In this document: in pieces, positions 1 through 7,856 of the stretch
How positions within the stretch are numbered: the first letter of the stretch is position 1
Layout of the letters: each line of letters starts with the position of its first letter
Source of the DNA: JBEAOO01 sp041164825
GTDB taxonomy: Bacteria; Pseudomonadota; Gammaproteobacteria; Burkholderiales; Burkholderiaceae_C
Direction: 5' to 3'
Assembly: GCA_041164825.1 (NCBI GenBank)
Contig: JBEAOO010000207.1
Location: forward strand, 1 to 36,122
Length of the DNA: 36,122 nucleotides
Position numbers and translations under genes: made by a program
The notes under the pieces: generated by a model
The model's database searches: none
The model's input: only the letters and a program-made list of their open reading frames with translations
Told to the model about the DNA's origin: nothing

Positions 1-2190
1 GACGAGATCGCCCGCCAGATGCGCCTGCGCGATCTGGGCGGCCTGATCGTGGTCGACTTCATCGACATGGAAGAGAGCAAGAACCGCCGCGACGTGGAAA
101 CGCGTCTGCGCGATGCGCTCCGCCAAGACCGCGCCCGCGTGCAGTTCAGCACCATCAGCAAGTTCGGCCTGCTCGAACTCAGCCGCCAGCGCCTGCGCCC
201 GGCGCTGAGCGAAGGCTCGCACATCACCTGCCCGCGCTGCAACGGCACCGGCCACATCCGCGACACCGAATCGTCGGCGCTGCAGATCTTGCGCATGGTG
301 CAAGAAGAGTCGATGAAGGACAACACCGCCGCTGTGCACGTGCAAGTGCCGGTGGAAGTGACCTCGTTCCTGCTGAATGAGAAGCGAACCGAGATCACCA
401 AGATTGAGCTCAAGCAGCGCGTCACCGTGCTGCTGGTGCCCAACAAGAACCTCGACACGCCAAACTACCGCCTGGAGCGCCTGCGCCACGACGACCCGCG
501 CCTGGAAAACCTGCAGGCCAGCTACACGATGATCGACGACGTCGAAGACGACGTGGGCATCACGCGCCGTGAAAAGACCAAGCCCAAGCAAGAGCCGGTG
601 ATCAAAGGCATCTTGCCCGAGACCCCCGCGCCCGTGGCCGTGCCCAAGCCCGAACCCGTCGCCGCGGCCGCCCCGGCCCCCGCACCGGTGGCTGCAGCGG
701 CTGCGGCCGACAACGGCAGCGGCTTCTTTGGCTGGATCAAGCGCCTGTTCACCGGTGAGCCCGCACCTGCAGCCAACGCTGCAGCGGCCGCACCGGCCGT
801 GGCCGAACCCGCTGCCCGTGAAGGCCGCGGTGAGCGCAGCGACCGTGGCGACCGCAACCGCGGTGGCCGTGGTGGCCGTGATGGCAAGCGCGGTGACCGC
901 GCTGAGCGTGGCGAGCGCAGTGCTGCGGCCAACACCGGCGAAGGCCGCGCTGAGCGTGGCGACCGCGCAGACCGAGGTGAGGGCCGTGGCGACCGCGGCC
1001 CGCGTGACGCCGCCCCCACCGGCAAAGATGGCGCACCACGTGAGGTCCGTGAAGGCCGCGAAGGCCGTGGCCGCCGCGACCGCAGCGAGCGCCCCGCCAA
1101 TGACGAGAGCGCCAGCCCGCGCAACGACGACGGCCAGCAAGCACAAGCCGCACGCGGTGGCGAAGGCCGCCAAGAGCGTGGCGAACGTGGTGAGCGCGGT
1201 GAAGGCAACCGCCGTGGCCCGCGTGGTGAGCGCGGTGAGCGCGAACCGCGTCGTGCCGCCCTCGACGGCGACACCGCAGTGGCAGCTGCTGCCGCCGCTG
1301 GCGTGGCCGCTGTGGCTGTGGCCGACGACCTGGCGCCGCCCGCCTTTGTCGACAGCCAAGCCGGTGTCGACGCCGGCTCGGACGCGCTGGACGCCCAAGG
1401 CGAGCGCCAAGGTGGCCGCCGCCGCCGCCGCCGTGGTGGCCGCGACCGTGACGACACCCGAGGCGCTGACGGTGCGAGCGAAGGCGCTGGCGAAGGCAAC
1501 GAGCTGAACGGCGAAGCCGCTGAAGCAGGCCTGGCCCTGGCCGCACCGCTCGCCGATGTGCCTGCCGATGCACTGGCTGAGACCGAAGCCCGCCCCGAAG
1601 GCGAGGCTGAGGGCGAAGCCGGTGAACGTGGTGACGGCCGCCGCCGTGGCCGTGGCCGCGATCGCCAACGCCGTGAACGCCGCGATGAGGTGAACACCGA
1701 AGGCAGCGACAACGCCGCCACCGCAGGCGATGCTGCGACTCCCGCCGCAGTGGCTGCCGAAGCCGCCGCCTCAGTGGCCGCCGTGGCGCCCGCCGCCTCA
1801 CTGTCCGATGTGGCAGAAGCCGCCCACGCGCCAGCACAGGTGGCCGAAGCTGCCGCTCCGGCTCCGGCTCCGGCTCCGGCTCAGGCCGTGGTGGTGGAAG
1901 CCGCACCGACTGTGGCCGCGCCGGTCGCTGCTGCTGCCTCCGCCACCTTCGTGCTGTCGACCACCGACCTGCAGGCCATCGCCCAAAGCGCCGGCTTGGA
2001 GTGGGTGGGCTCGGACACTGAGAAGGTCCGCGCTGCGCAAGAAGCCATGGCCCGCGAGCCCAAGCCTGCCCACGTGCCGCGCGAGATCAAGCCGGTGGTG
2101 CTGGCCGACGAAGGCCCGCTGGTGCTGGTCGAGACCCGCAAGGACCTCAGCCAGATCAAGCTGCCGTTCGAGAACGCGCAACAAGGCTGA
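1..2190 (+). CDS. rne: Ribonuclease E, 3' part (5' end lies outside the window)
   Basis: Endoribonuclease that starts mRNA decay and processes rRNA and tRNA precursors. The reading frame is open from base 1, so the N-terminal S1 domain and the first catalytic Asp (E. coli D303) lie upstream. Visible here are the rest of the DNase-I-like catalytic core, with GGLIVVDFIDM (its VVD Asp, residue 19, matches E. coli D346) and FGLLELSRQRLRP, then the zinc-link CPRC near residue 78, followed by the small domain. From about residue 200 the protein becomes low-complexity: Ala/Pro stretches alternating with Arg/Gly/Glu/Asp-rich runs (RGERGDRG-like). Such tails in the family bind RNA and scaffold the degradosome. 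The end, LVETRKDLSQIKLPFE, is a conserved-looking C-terminal patch. A strong terminator follows 48 nt after the stop. The identification is secure; degradosome partners cannot be predicted from this tail. Confidence 0.96.
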   Translation, partial: DEIARQMRLRDLGGLIVVDFIDMEESKNRRDVETRLRDALRQDRARVQFSTISKFGLLELSRQRLRPALSEGSHITCPRCNGTGHIRDTESSALQILRMVQEESMKDNTAAVHVQVPVEVTSFLLNEKRTEITKIELKQRVTVLLVPNKNLDTPNYRLERLRHDDPRLENLQASYTMIDDVEDDVGITRREKTKPKQEPVIKGILPETPAPVAVPKPEPVAAAAPAPAPVAAAAAADNGSGFFGWIKRLFTGEPAPAANAAAAAPAVAEPAAREGRGERSDRGDRNRGGRGGRDGKRGDRAERGERSAAANTGEGRAERGDRADRGEGRGDRGPRDAAPTGKDGAPREVREGREGRGRRDRSERPANDESASPRNDDGQQAQAARGGEGRQERGERGERGEGNRRGPRGERGEREPRRAALDGDTAVAAAAAAGVAAVAVADDLAPPAFVDSQAGVDAGSDALDAQGERQGGRRRRRRGGRDRDDTRGADGASEGAGEGNELNGEAAEAGLALAAPLADVPADALAETEARPEGEAEGEAGERGDGRRRGRGRDRQRRERRDEVNTEGSDNAATAGDAATPAAVAAEAAASVAAVAPAASLSDVAEAAHAPAQVAEAAAPAPAPAPAQAVVVEAAPTVAAPVAAAASATFVLSTTDLQAIAQSAGLEWVGSDTEKVRAAQEAMAREPKPAHVPREIKPVVLADEGPLVLVETRKDLSQIKLPFENAQQG
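1855..1882 (+). repeat. Hexanucleotide tandem repeat inside rne
   Basis: GCTCCG is repeated about 4.7 times without interruption and encodes an Ala-Pro run in the RNase E tail. A unit of six keeps the frame, so copy-number change would only lengthen or shorten the AP linker. Confidence 0.85.
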
Positions 2191-2237
2191 TCAGCCCGCT
2201 GATCACGGCCCCACCTGGGCGGTGAGGCCTGCCCAAC

Positions 2238-2275
2238 AAAAAGCCCCTGCAGTGCGAACTGCAGGGGCTTTTTTT
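2238..2275. terminator. Bidirectional Rho-independent terminator between rne and nagZ
   Basis: A perfect inverted repeat (AAAAAGCCCCTGCAG, 6-nt loop TGCGAA, CTGCAGGGGCTTTTT) is flanked by a T-run on the plus strand and an A-run that gives a U-run on the minus strand. It sits 48 nt after the rne stop and 100 nt after the nagZ stop. It can therefore end both rne and the long minus-strand unit finishing with nagZ. Confidence 0.93.
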
Positions 2276-2374
2276 ATGACAAAGGCAGCGCGGGATGACT
2301 TCGCCGCACCGCGATGCAGCGGCACCGAACGGGGCCGACCATGCGCCGCTCAGCGCTCAGCCAGCCTCATTTCA

Positions 2375-3469
2375 TCAGGGCAGGCACTCCAGCGCGTGCT
2401 GGTACACGGGGTGGTGCATCAGCTCGTCCCAGGTGTAGGGCGCGGTTTGCGGCAGCAGGGCCAGTCGGCGGCCTTCGCTGTCCGGGTTGAGCTCCCAATG
2501 GCCGCCGGCCAAGGCGTGGGTCAAGCCATCGAGCAACTCATCGACCGCGGTGCTGCCCGGCAGCGACTGGTTGCACAGCAGCACCAGGTCGCAGCCGGCG
2601 TTGAGCGCCACCACCGCGCCCTCGGCGTAGGTCACCAAGCTGCCGCTGATGCGGCGCGCGCCTTCCATGCTCAGGTCGTCGCTGAAGACGGCGCCGTTGA
2701 AGCCCAGTTGCTGACGCAGGATCTCGTGGAGCCAACGCGGCGAGAAGCCGGCCGGCAGCGCATCCACCTTGGGGTAAATCACGTGCGCGGGCATCACGCT
2801 GGTGAGGCTGGTGCTGAGCCACTCGTAGGGCTTCGCGTCGTCGGCCAAGATGGCCTTGAGCGAGCGGCGGTCGATGGGCGTGTCGACGTGCGAGTCGGCC
2901 GCCACATGGCCGTGTCCCGGGAAGTGTTTGCCGCAGTTGGCCACGCCGGCTTGCAGCAGGCCTTGCATCAGGCTCTTGGCCAACAGGCTGACCACGCGCG
3001 GGTCGCGGCCAAAGGCGCGGTCGCCAATGACACTGCTGTGGCCGAAGTCGAGGTCGAGCACCGGCGTGAAGCTGAAGTCCACGCCGCAGGCGCGCAGCTC
3101 GGCGCCCAGCACATAACCCGCCGCGGTGGCGGCGTTGGTGGCGCGCATGGCGCCACTGCCCTCGCCGCCCTTGCCGTCGTTCAACCACATCTCGCCCAGC
3201 GCACGCATTGGCGGCAGGTGGGTGAAACCATCGGTGCGAAAACGCTGCACACGCCCGCCTTCGTGGTCCACGCAGATCAGCACATCGGGGCGCAGCGCCT
3301 TGATCTCGGCAGTGAGTTCGGTGAGCTGCTGGCGGCTTTGCCAGTTGCGCGCGAACAAGATCAGCCCGCCGGTGAGCGGGTGCGCCAGGCGGCGGCGGTC
3401 GTCGGCGTTGAGCGTGGTGCCGGCGATGTCGAGCACAACAGGGGCGTGGACGGAGTGGGTGTCGGTCAT
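2375..3469 (-). CDS. nagZ: Beta-N-acetylhexosaminidase NagZ (GH3)
   Basis: Cytoplasmic peptidoglycan-recycling enzyme that removes GlcNAc from GlcNAc-anhydroMurNAc peptides. The 364-residue protein, slightly longer than E. coli NagZ, carries the family motifs in order: GGLILFARN near 34, VDHEGGRVQRF near 68, KHFPGHG at 181-187, the mobile-loop catalytic dyad DSH at 192-194, and the nucleophile Asp in FSDDLSMEG (264/265). There is no signal peptide, as expected for a cytoplasmic enzyme. Its ATG overlaps the 3' end of acpS by 4 nt, which suggests translational coupling. It is the last gene of the minus-strand series and the bidirectional terminator lies downstream. By family knowledge its products can feed AmpR/AmpC signalling, but no such genes are visible here. 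Confidence 0.95.
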   Translation of the reverse strand: MTDTHSVHAPVVLDIAGTTLNADDRRRLAHPLTGGLILFARNWQSRQQLTELTAEIKALRPDVLICVDHEGGRVQRFRTDGFTHLPPMRALGEMWLNDGKGGEGSGAMRATNAATAAGYVLGAELRACGVDFSFTPVLDLDFGHSSVIGDRAFGRDPRVVSLLAKSLMQGLLQAGVANCGKHFPGHGHVAADSHVDTPIDRRSLKAILADDAKPYEWLSTSLTSVMPAHVIYPKVDALPAGFSPRWLHEILRQQLGFNGAVFSDDLSMEGARRISGSLVTYAEGAVVALNAGCDLVLLCNQSLPGSTAVDELLDGLTHALAGGHWELNPDSEGRRLALLPQTAPYTWDELMHHPVYQHALECLP

Positions 3470-3879
3470 GGTGTGGCGGAGGCGGGGTCCAGGGTTTCAA
3501 TCACCACCGTGCTGGTGGCGTAATCGGTTTCGTCGCTGACGCTGACAAAGGCGCGCAGCCGCCGCTCGGCAAACCAGGCCGCCAACTCACCGTGCAGGTG
3601 AATGTGGGGCTGGCCGCTGGGGGCGTTGAGGGTTTCGCAGGCGCGCCAAGTCATGGGCATGCGCAGGCCCATGCCGATGGCCTTGGAAAACGCTTCTTTG
3701 GCCGAGAAGCGGGTGGCGAGGTAGCTCACGCCGCGCGTTTCCACCCGCGCCAGGCGCTGGCGAAACACGATCAGCTCGTTCGGGCCGAGCACTTTTTCAG
3801 CGAAGCGCTCGCCGCGCCGGGCCAGCGTGTCGCGGATGCGCCGCACATCGCACACATCGGTTCCGATGCCGTAAATCAT
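3466..3879 (-). CDS. acpS: Holo-[acyl-carrier-protein] synthase
   Basis: Transfers 4'-phosphopantetheine from CoA to the serine of apo-ACP, so it activates the acpP product encoded about 13 kb upstream in this window. The 137-residue protein begins MIYGIGTDVCDVRRI, with the Mg-binding Asp at 8. The second metal motif is FSAKEAFSKA, with K61 and E62. The frame stays open about 90 codons upstream, but the ATG at 3879 gives the canonical N-terminus and overlaps the pdxJ stop as ATGA. It also overlaps nagZ by 4 nt downstream, so pdxJ, acpS and nagZ form a coupled run. Confidence 0.95.
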   Translation of the reverse strand: MIYGIGTDVCDVRRIRDTLARRGERFAEKVLGPNELIVFRQRLARVETRGVSYLATRFSAKEAFSKAIGMGLRMPMTWRACETLNAPSGQPHIHLHGELAAWFAERRLRAFVSVSDETDYATSTVVIETLDPASATP

Positions 3880-4694
3880 GCCGCCCCGGCCCCCTGGGGG
3901 ATGCTCGCTTGGTGAATACAGCGTTGGTAGGCGCGCACCGTGGCGTCCAGCCCCAGCTCCAGCGCATCGGCGATCAACGCGTGGCCAATCGACACCTCTT
4001 GCACGCCCGGCACGGCGCGCAAAAAGTCGGTGAGGTTGTCGCGGTTCAAATCGTGGCCAGCATTCAGCCCCAGGCCGGCCTTCAGGGCCGCATGGGCGCT
4101 GGCGGTGTAAGCGGCCAGCACCTCGGCCTGCCGTGGCGTGCCGTGGGCGCACGCATAACCTTCGGTGTAGAGCTCAACCCGGTCGGCGCCCACCGCTGCG
4201 GCGGCAGCCATTTGCTCCGGCAAGGGATCCATGAACAGGCTCACCCGCACGCCGAGTGCGCGGGCTTCGGCAACCAGGGGTTTCAACACCGCCGCATCTT
4301 GCGGAAAGGTCCAGCCGTGGTCCGACGTGGACTGACCCACGCTGTCGGGCACAAAGGTCACTTGATGCACCGGCAGGCCAGCGGCTTTGACGCTGCGCAG
4401 GATGTCCATCAGGTTGTGCAGCGGGTTGCCTTCGATGTTGTACTCGGCTTGCGGCCAGTCTTGCAGCAACTGCGCCAGGTCGGTCACATCGCCCGCGCGG
4501 ATGTGGCGCTCATCGGGGCGCGGATGCACGGTGATGCCCTGCGCCCCCGCACGCAGCGCGATCAAGGCGGCGCCAGTGACGCTGGGGATGCCGAGCTCGC
4601 GCGTGTTGCGCAGCAGAGCGACCTTATTGAGGTTGACCGACAGGGCCGTGGTGCCGCGGTGGGCGTCCAGGCCGGTGGTGAGCAAGGGGTTCAT
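3876..4694 (-). CDS. pdxJ: Pyridoxine 5'-phosphate synthase
   Basis: Condenses 1-deoxy-D-xylulose 5-phosphate with 3-amino-2-oxopropyl phosphate in the DXP-dependent vitamin B6 pathway. This is a TIM-barrel protein with family motifs VNLNKVALLRNTR near 20-32, ITVHPRPDERHI near 54-65, YNIEGNP, VSLFMDP, GHDLNRDNL and VSIGHALI. The ATG at 4694 is chosen. A TTG at 4727 would overlap the recO stop (TTGA) and add 11 residues. Neither start has a convincing Shine-Dalgarno sequence. From the ATG the protein is 272 residues, longer than E. coli PdxJ, with short extensions at both ends. The pdxJ-acpS-nagZ order after recO is common in proteobacteria. Confidence 0.94.
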   Translation of the reverse strand: MNPLLTTGLDAHRGTTALSVNLNKVALLRNTRELGIPSVTGAALIALRAGAQGITVHPRPDERHIRAGDVTDLAQLLQDWPQAEYNIEGNPLHNLMDILRSVKAAGLPVHQVTFVPDSVGQSTSDHGWTFPQDAAVLKPLVAEARALGVRVSLFMDPLPEQMAAAAAVGADRVELYTEGYACAHGTPRQAEVLAAYTASAHAALKAGLGLNAGHDLNRDNLTDFLRAVPGVQEVSIGHALIADALELGLDATVRAYQRCIHQASIPQGAGAA

Positions 4695-4723
4695 GCGGGT
4701 GGGCTGAGGTGCGAAGGCGGAGG

Positions 4724-5536
4724 TCAAAGGGCCAGCGTGTGCACGCCGCGCATCACTTGGCGGGTGCGCAGCGGCGTCTGCCCCAGATGATAGTGAAGCA
4801 AGGGGCGCAGCACACCCTTCAGGGCCGCCAAAGCGGGCAAACAGGCTGTCTGCAGCGGCGCCAAGCGGCCGTCATCGAGCCCGGCTTGCAGCGCCATCAG
4901 CCGCTCGCCGGTGAGCGCGGGCAGGCTGGCATGCGTGGGGTCGCCGTCGTCGGGCACCACACCGGCCTCGGCCTGCAGGCGGTACTGGCCCGCGGGGCGC
5001 ACCGGGCGCGGGTCGAGCGTCACCACATTGAGCGTGGGCAACACACCCACCTCGCGCAGCAGCACCAACTCGAACGCGCGCAGCGCCGCTTCGGTCAACA
5101 CATCGTCGGCGGCGGCCAGCACGGGCAGCGTCTGCGCATAGGCGTCAAACAGACGTGGGTGCGGGTCTTGGCGCGCCAGCAGGCGCATCAACAATTCGTT
5201 GAGGTAGAAGCCCGAAAACAGCGGCGCGCCCGTGAGCATGGCGTGGCCGCCCACCCACTCGGCGCTGCGCAGGGTTTGCAGCTCGGGTTGAGCGCCGTCC
5301 ACCGGCTCCGTCTCGGTGCGCTTGGGCGGCTTGCCCAGGCCCACCTGGATGCGCTGAAACGGCAGCAGCACGCTGCGCAGCTGCGAATACGGGCGCTTGG
5401 CTCCCTTGGCCACCAGGGTGACCCGGCCCTGGTCGCGTGTGAACACCTCCAGGATCAGGCTGGACTCGCTCCAGTCGTGCCGGTGCAGCACAAATGCCGG
5501 CAGCAAGATGGAAGCACGCGGCGCCCGGGTGGCCAT
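4724..5536 (-). CDS. recO: DNA repair protein RecO
   Basis: Recombination mediator of the RecFOR pathway that helps load RecA onto SSB-coated single-stranded DNA. The 270-residue protein has the N-terminal OB-fold signature: AFVLHRHDWSESSLILEVFTR, then GRVTLVAKGAKRPYS, then LLPFQRIQVGLG. A mostly helical C-terminal part follows. The Cys-rich zinc motif of some RecO proteins is absent, as in E. coli. It lies 40 nt after era and is followed closely by pdxJ. The era-recO-pdxJ order supports the call. Confidence 0.92.
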   Translation of the reverse strand: MATRAPRASILLPAFVLHRHDWSESSLILEVFTRDQGRVTLVAKGAKRPYSQLRSVLLPFQRIQVGLGKPPKRTETEPVDGAQPELQTLRSAEWVGGHAMLTGAPLFSGFYLNELLMRLLARQDPHPRLFDAYAQTLPVLAAADDVLTEAALRAFELVLLREVGVLPTLNVVTLDPRPVRPAGQYRLQAEAGVVPDDGDPTHASLPALTGERLMALQAGLDDGRLAPLQTACLPALAALKGVLRPLLHYHLGQTPLRTRQVMRGVHTLAL

Positions 5537-5576
5537 GCAGTGGCGGTGACGTCAGCAAGCGCCGAGGCGACGCGCT

Positions 5577-6629
5577 TTATTCGTAGCCGTAGCTGCGCAG
5601 ATGCTCTTCGCTGTCGGCCCAGCCCGAGCGCACCTTCACCCACAACTCGATGAATACCTTGGCGCCCAGCAGCTTCTCCAGCTCCTGGCGCGCCTCGCTG
5701 CCAATGCGCTTGAGGCGCTCGCCACCGCTGCCGATGATCATGCCCTTGTGGGCATCGCGCTCGACCACGATGCTGGCCGCGATCCGGTGCATGGTGCCCT
5801 CTTCCTCGTACTTATCGATCACGACGGTCGAGGTGTAGGGCAGCTCATCGCCGGTCAGGCGAAACAGCTTTTCGCGGATGATTTCGCTGGCCAGAAAGCG
5901 GTCGCTGCGGTCGGTCAGCGCGTCTTCTTCGTAGAACCAACCCTGCTTGGGCAGGTAAGGCTTGACGATGCCCAGCAAGCGCGTCACGTCGGTGTCCTTG
6001 CGCGCGGTCAACGGCACAAATTCAGCAAAGGGGTGGCGCTCTTGCATGCCCTTGAGCCAAGGCGCCAACTCGGCGCGGCGGTGCACCATGTCGAGCTTGT
6101 TGGCAATCAACAGCACCGGCTTGTGCTTGAGCGCCTCGCTTTGCAGCAGCGACAGCACCTTGGCGTCGTCCAGCCCAAAGCGGCCGGCCTCCACCAAAAA
6201 CAGCACCACGTCCACATCCGACAGCACGCTGTGCACGGTGCGGTTGAGGTTGCGGTTCAGCGCAGCGCTGTGTTTGGTTTGGAAGCCCGGGGTGTCGACG
6301 AACACGAACTGCGTGTCGTCGACCGTGCGGATGCCAGTGATGCGGTGGCGCGTGGTTTGCGCCTTGTCGGAGGTGATGCTGACCTTTTGGCCCACCAAGG
6401 CATTCAGCAGCGTGGACTTGCCCACGTTGGGGCGGCCGACGATGGCCACCAAGCCGCAACGCTGGTCGCTCTCGGGGATGGCGGGAGCTGCGTCGTGGTC
6501 GCCGTGTTCACCGTCCGGTCCGTCGGTGACGTGGTCTTGGTCCTGATCGCCGTCTTGGGCGTGTTGACCGTCAAAAGGAACGGCGTCGCCGCCGGTGTCA
6601 TCGCCGGCGGCGGTAGGGGTATCGGTCAT
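5577..6629 (-). CDS. era: GTPase Era with an acidic N-terminal extension
   Basis: Ribosome-biogenesis GTPase that binds the 3' end of 16S rRNA and couples 30S maturation to the cell cycle. The GTPase motifs are GRPNVGKS at 65-72, a T-containing switch (TTRHRITGI), DTPGF and NKLD. The C-terminal KH domain shows KGMIIGSGGERLKRIG. The 350-residue length exceeds the roughly 300 of typical Era. The surplus is an N-terminal tail of about 55 residues rich in Asp, Gly, His and Gln. No alternative start codon occurs between this ATG and the G1 region, so the tail should be translated. It starts 12 nt after the rnc stop, the classic rnc-era pair. Confidence 0.95.
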   Translation of the reverse strand: MTDTPTAAGDDTGGDAVPFDGQHAQDGDQDQDHVTDGPDGEHGDHDAAPAIPESDQRCGLVAIVGRPNVGKSTLLNALVGQKVSITSDKAQTTRHRITGIRTVDDTQFVFVDTPGFQTKHSAALNRNLNRTVHSVLSDVDVVLFLVEAGRFGLDDAKVLSLLQSEALKHKPVLLIANKLDMVHRRAELAPWLKGMQERHPFAEFVPLTARKDTDVTRLLGIVKPYLPKQGWFYEEDALTDRSDRFLASEIIREKLFRLTGDELPYTSTVVIDKYEEEGTMHRIAASIVVERDAHKGMIIGSGGERLKRIGSEARQELEKLLGAKVFIELWVKVRSGWADSEEHLRSYGYE

Positions 6630-6641
6630 GGGGGGAGGTTT

Positions 6642-7346
6642 TCAGGAACGCAGCGGACTGCCGGGTTGATCGGTGGCCTTGAGCACGTCAAGCATGCGGC
6701 GGGCGGCCTCTTGTTCGGCCACACGGCGCGAACGGCCTTCACCCGCTTGGGCCAAGCTCAGCGCCGGCACGGCGCATTCCACTTCAAAGGTTTGGGCGTG
6801 GGCCTGGCCACGGGTGGCCAGAATGCGGTAAGACGGCACCGGCAGCTTGCGCCCTTGCAGCCACTCTTGCAACTCGGTTTTGGCGTCCTTGCTCCACGCG
6901 CTGGCATCGGCGCTGACGATGGTCTCGCCAAACAGGCCCCTCACCACCTCACGGGCCGCGTCAAAGCCGCCTTCGCGGAACACCGCACCAATCACCGCTT
7001 CAAGGGCGTCGGCCAAGATGGACGCGCGCTGGGCGCCGCCACCGCGGGCTTCGCCATCACTCAGGCGAATCACATCGGGCAAGCCCAGTTGCAGCGCCAC
7101 CCTGTGCAGGCTGTCTTCACGCACCAAGTGGGCGCGCACGCGGGTCAGGTCGCCTTCGTCAGAGCCACCCAATTGCGCAAACAGCAGGCTCGAAATGGCC
7201 AAGCTCAGCACCGCATCGCCCAAAAATTCGAGCCGCTCGTTGTGGTCGGCGCCAAAGCTGCGATGCGTGAGCGCACAGCGCAGCAACGCCGCGTCGGTGA
7301 AGCGGTAGCCGATGCGGTCTTGGAGTCGGGCGAGCAGGGGTTCCAT
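6642..7346 (-). CDS. rnc: Ribonuclease III
   Basis: Double-strand-specific endoribonuclease for rRNA precursors and structured mRNAs. The 234-residue protein has the signature NERLEFLGDAVL with metal-binding residues E37, E40 and D44, and a second acidic site in LADALEAVIGAVF. A C-terminal dsRNA-binding domain carries the ending RRVAEQEAARRML. It sits between the DUF4845 gene and era. RNase III autoregulates rnc-era in E. coli by cutting a leader hairpin, but no such hairpin was identified in the 29-nt gap upstream here. Confidence 0.96.
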   Translation of the reverse strand: MEPLLARLQDRIGYRFTDAALLRCALTHRSFGADHNERLEFLGDAVLSLAISSLLFAQLGGSDEGDLTRVRAHLVREDSLHRVALQLGLPDVIRLSDGEARGGGAQRASILADALEAVIGAVFREGGFDAAREVVRGLFGETIVSADASAWSKDAKTELQEWLQGRKLPVPSYRILATRGQAHAQTFEVECAVPALSLAQAGEGRSRRVAEQEAARRMLDVLKATDQPGSPLRS

Positions 7347-7375
7347 GGCAGCGCTTGGGGATGACGTGCAGGCCC

Positions 7376-7780
7376 TTATTTGGACCGGCCCTGGTACTTG
7401 ATCAGCAGGTACACCGGCTCCATCAGCGTGACTTGGGCGTCGTAGGCAAAGCGGATCACGACCTGGTCGTTTTCCTTGCTGATGTCGAGGTCCTTGCCGG
7501 TGATGGACTTGATCGAATATTCGATCTCTTTTTGCTTCTCAAACGCGGCACGGATCTCAGGCACCGTGGTGGCGCCACTGCGGGCAATGGTGTCGACCGC
7601 GCGCTTGATGGTGAAGTATTCATTCACCGACGGAATCACACCCATGGCCACCACCGCCACAAAGCCAATCACCACTGCGGCCATCAGCATGCCGAGCAGC
7701 GTGATCCCATGCTGACCGGCACGGCGAGCCGAACGATGGACGGCGGTGTGGGCTGAGCGGGAGGGGGTCGTGGTGGTCAT
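7376..7780 (-). CDS. DUF4845 single-pass membrane protein
   Basis: Small protein of unknown function, regularly found between lepB and rnc in betaproteobacteria. From the ATG at 7780 it has 134 residues: a basic N-terminus (about 22 residues), one hydrophobic segment (ITLLGMLMAAVVIGFVAVVA) and a soluble C-terminal domain. GITLLGML just before the helix looks superficially like a type IV pilin N-terminus, but the usual Glu at +5 is missing. The frame is open to 7873 inside lepB. The internal ATG is preferred because a GCAGGGAC purine stretch lies just upstream and because the longer start overlaps lepB. Membrane anchoring is inferred and no function is proposed. Confidence 0.82.
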   Translation of the reverse strand: MTTTTPSRSAHTAVHRSARRAGQHGITLLGMLMAAVVIGFVAVVAMGVIPSVNEYFTIKRAVDTIARSGATTVPEIRAAFEKQKEIEYSIKSITGKDLDISKENDQVVIRFAYDAQVTLMEPVYLLIKYQGRSK

Positions 7781-7856
7781 CTTGGGTGTTGTCCCTGCAT
7801 GAGTGTGATGGCGCGGGCGGGCAGGCGTTGACGCCTTTTGTGGCGCGCCCTGTGCG

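Noticed and set aside
522..1721. Long antisense open frame (399 codons) across rne, with further long open frames in other phases at 728-1507 and 749-1906
   Set aside because: They arise from the GC-rich, Arg/Ala/Gly-biased codons of the RNase E tail, consist of Arg/Ser/Pro or His/Arg runs, and show no family motif or ribosome-binding site.
1730..3523. 597-codon plus-strand open frame spanning the rne end and antisense to nagZ
   Set aside because: It crosses the strong terminator and mirrors nagZ; the translation is composition-driven with no recognisable domain.
5601..7364. 587-codon plus-strand open frame opposite era and rnc
   Set aside because: era and rnc on the other strand have full catalytic motifs; the opposite frame is a high-GC shadow.
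7760..7766. Pilin-like reading of the DUF4845 N-terminus (GITLLGML before a hydrophobic helix)
   Set aside because: It lacks the conserved Glu at +5 and any pilus gene neighbours; the protein fits DUF4845 better.
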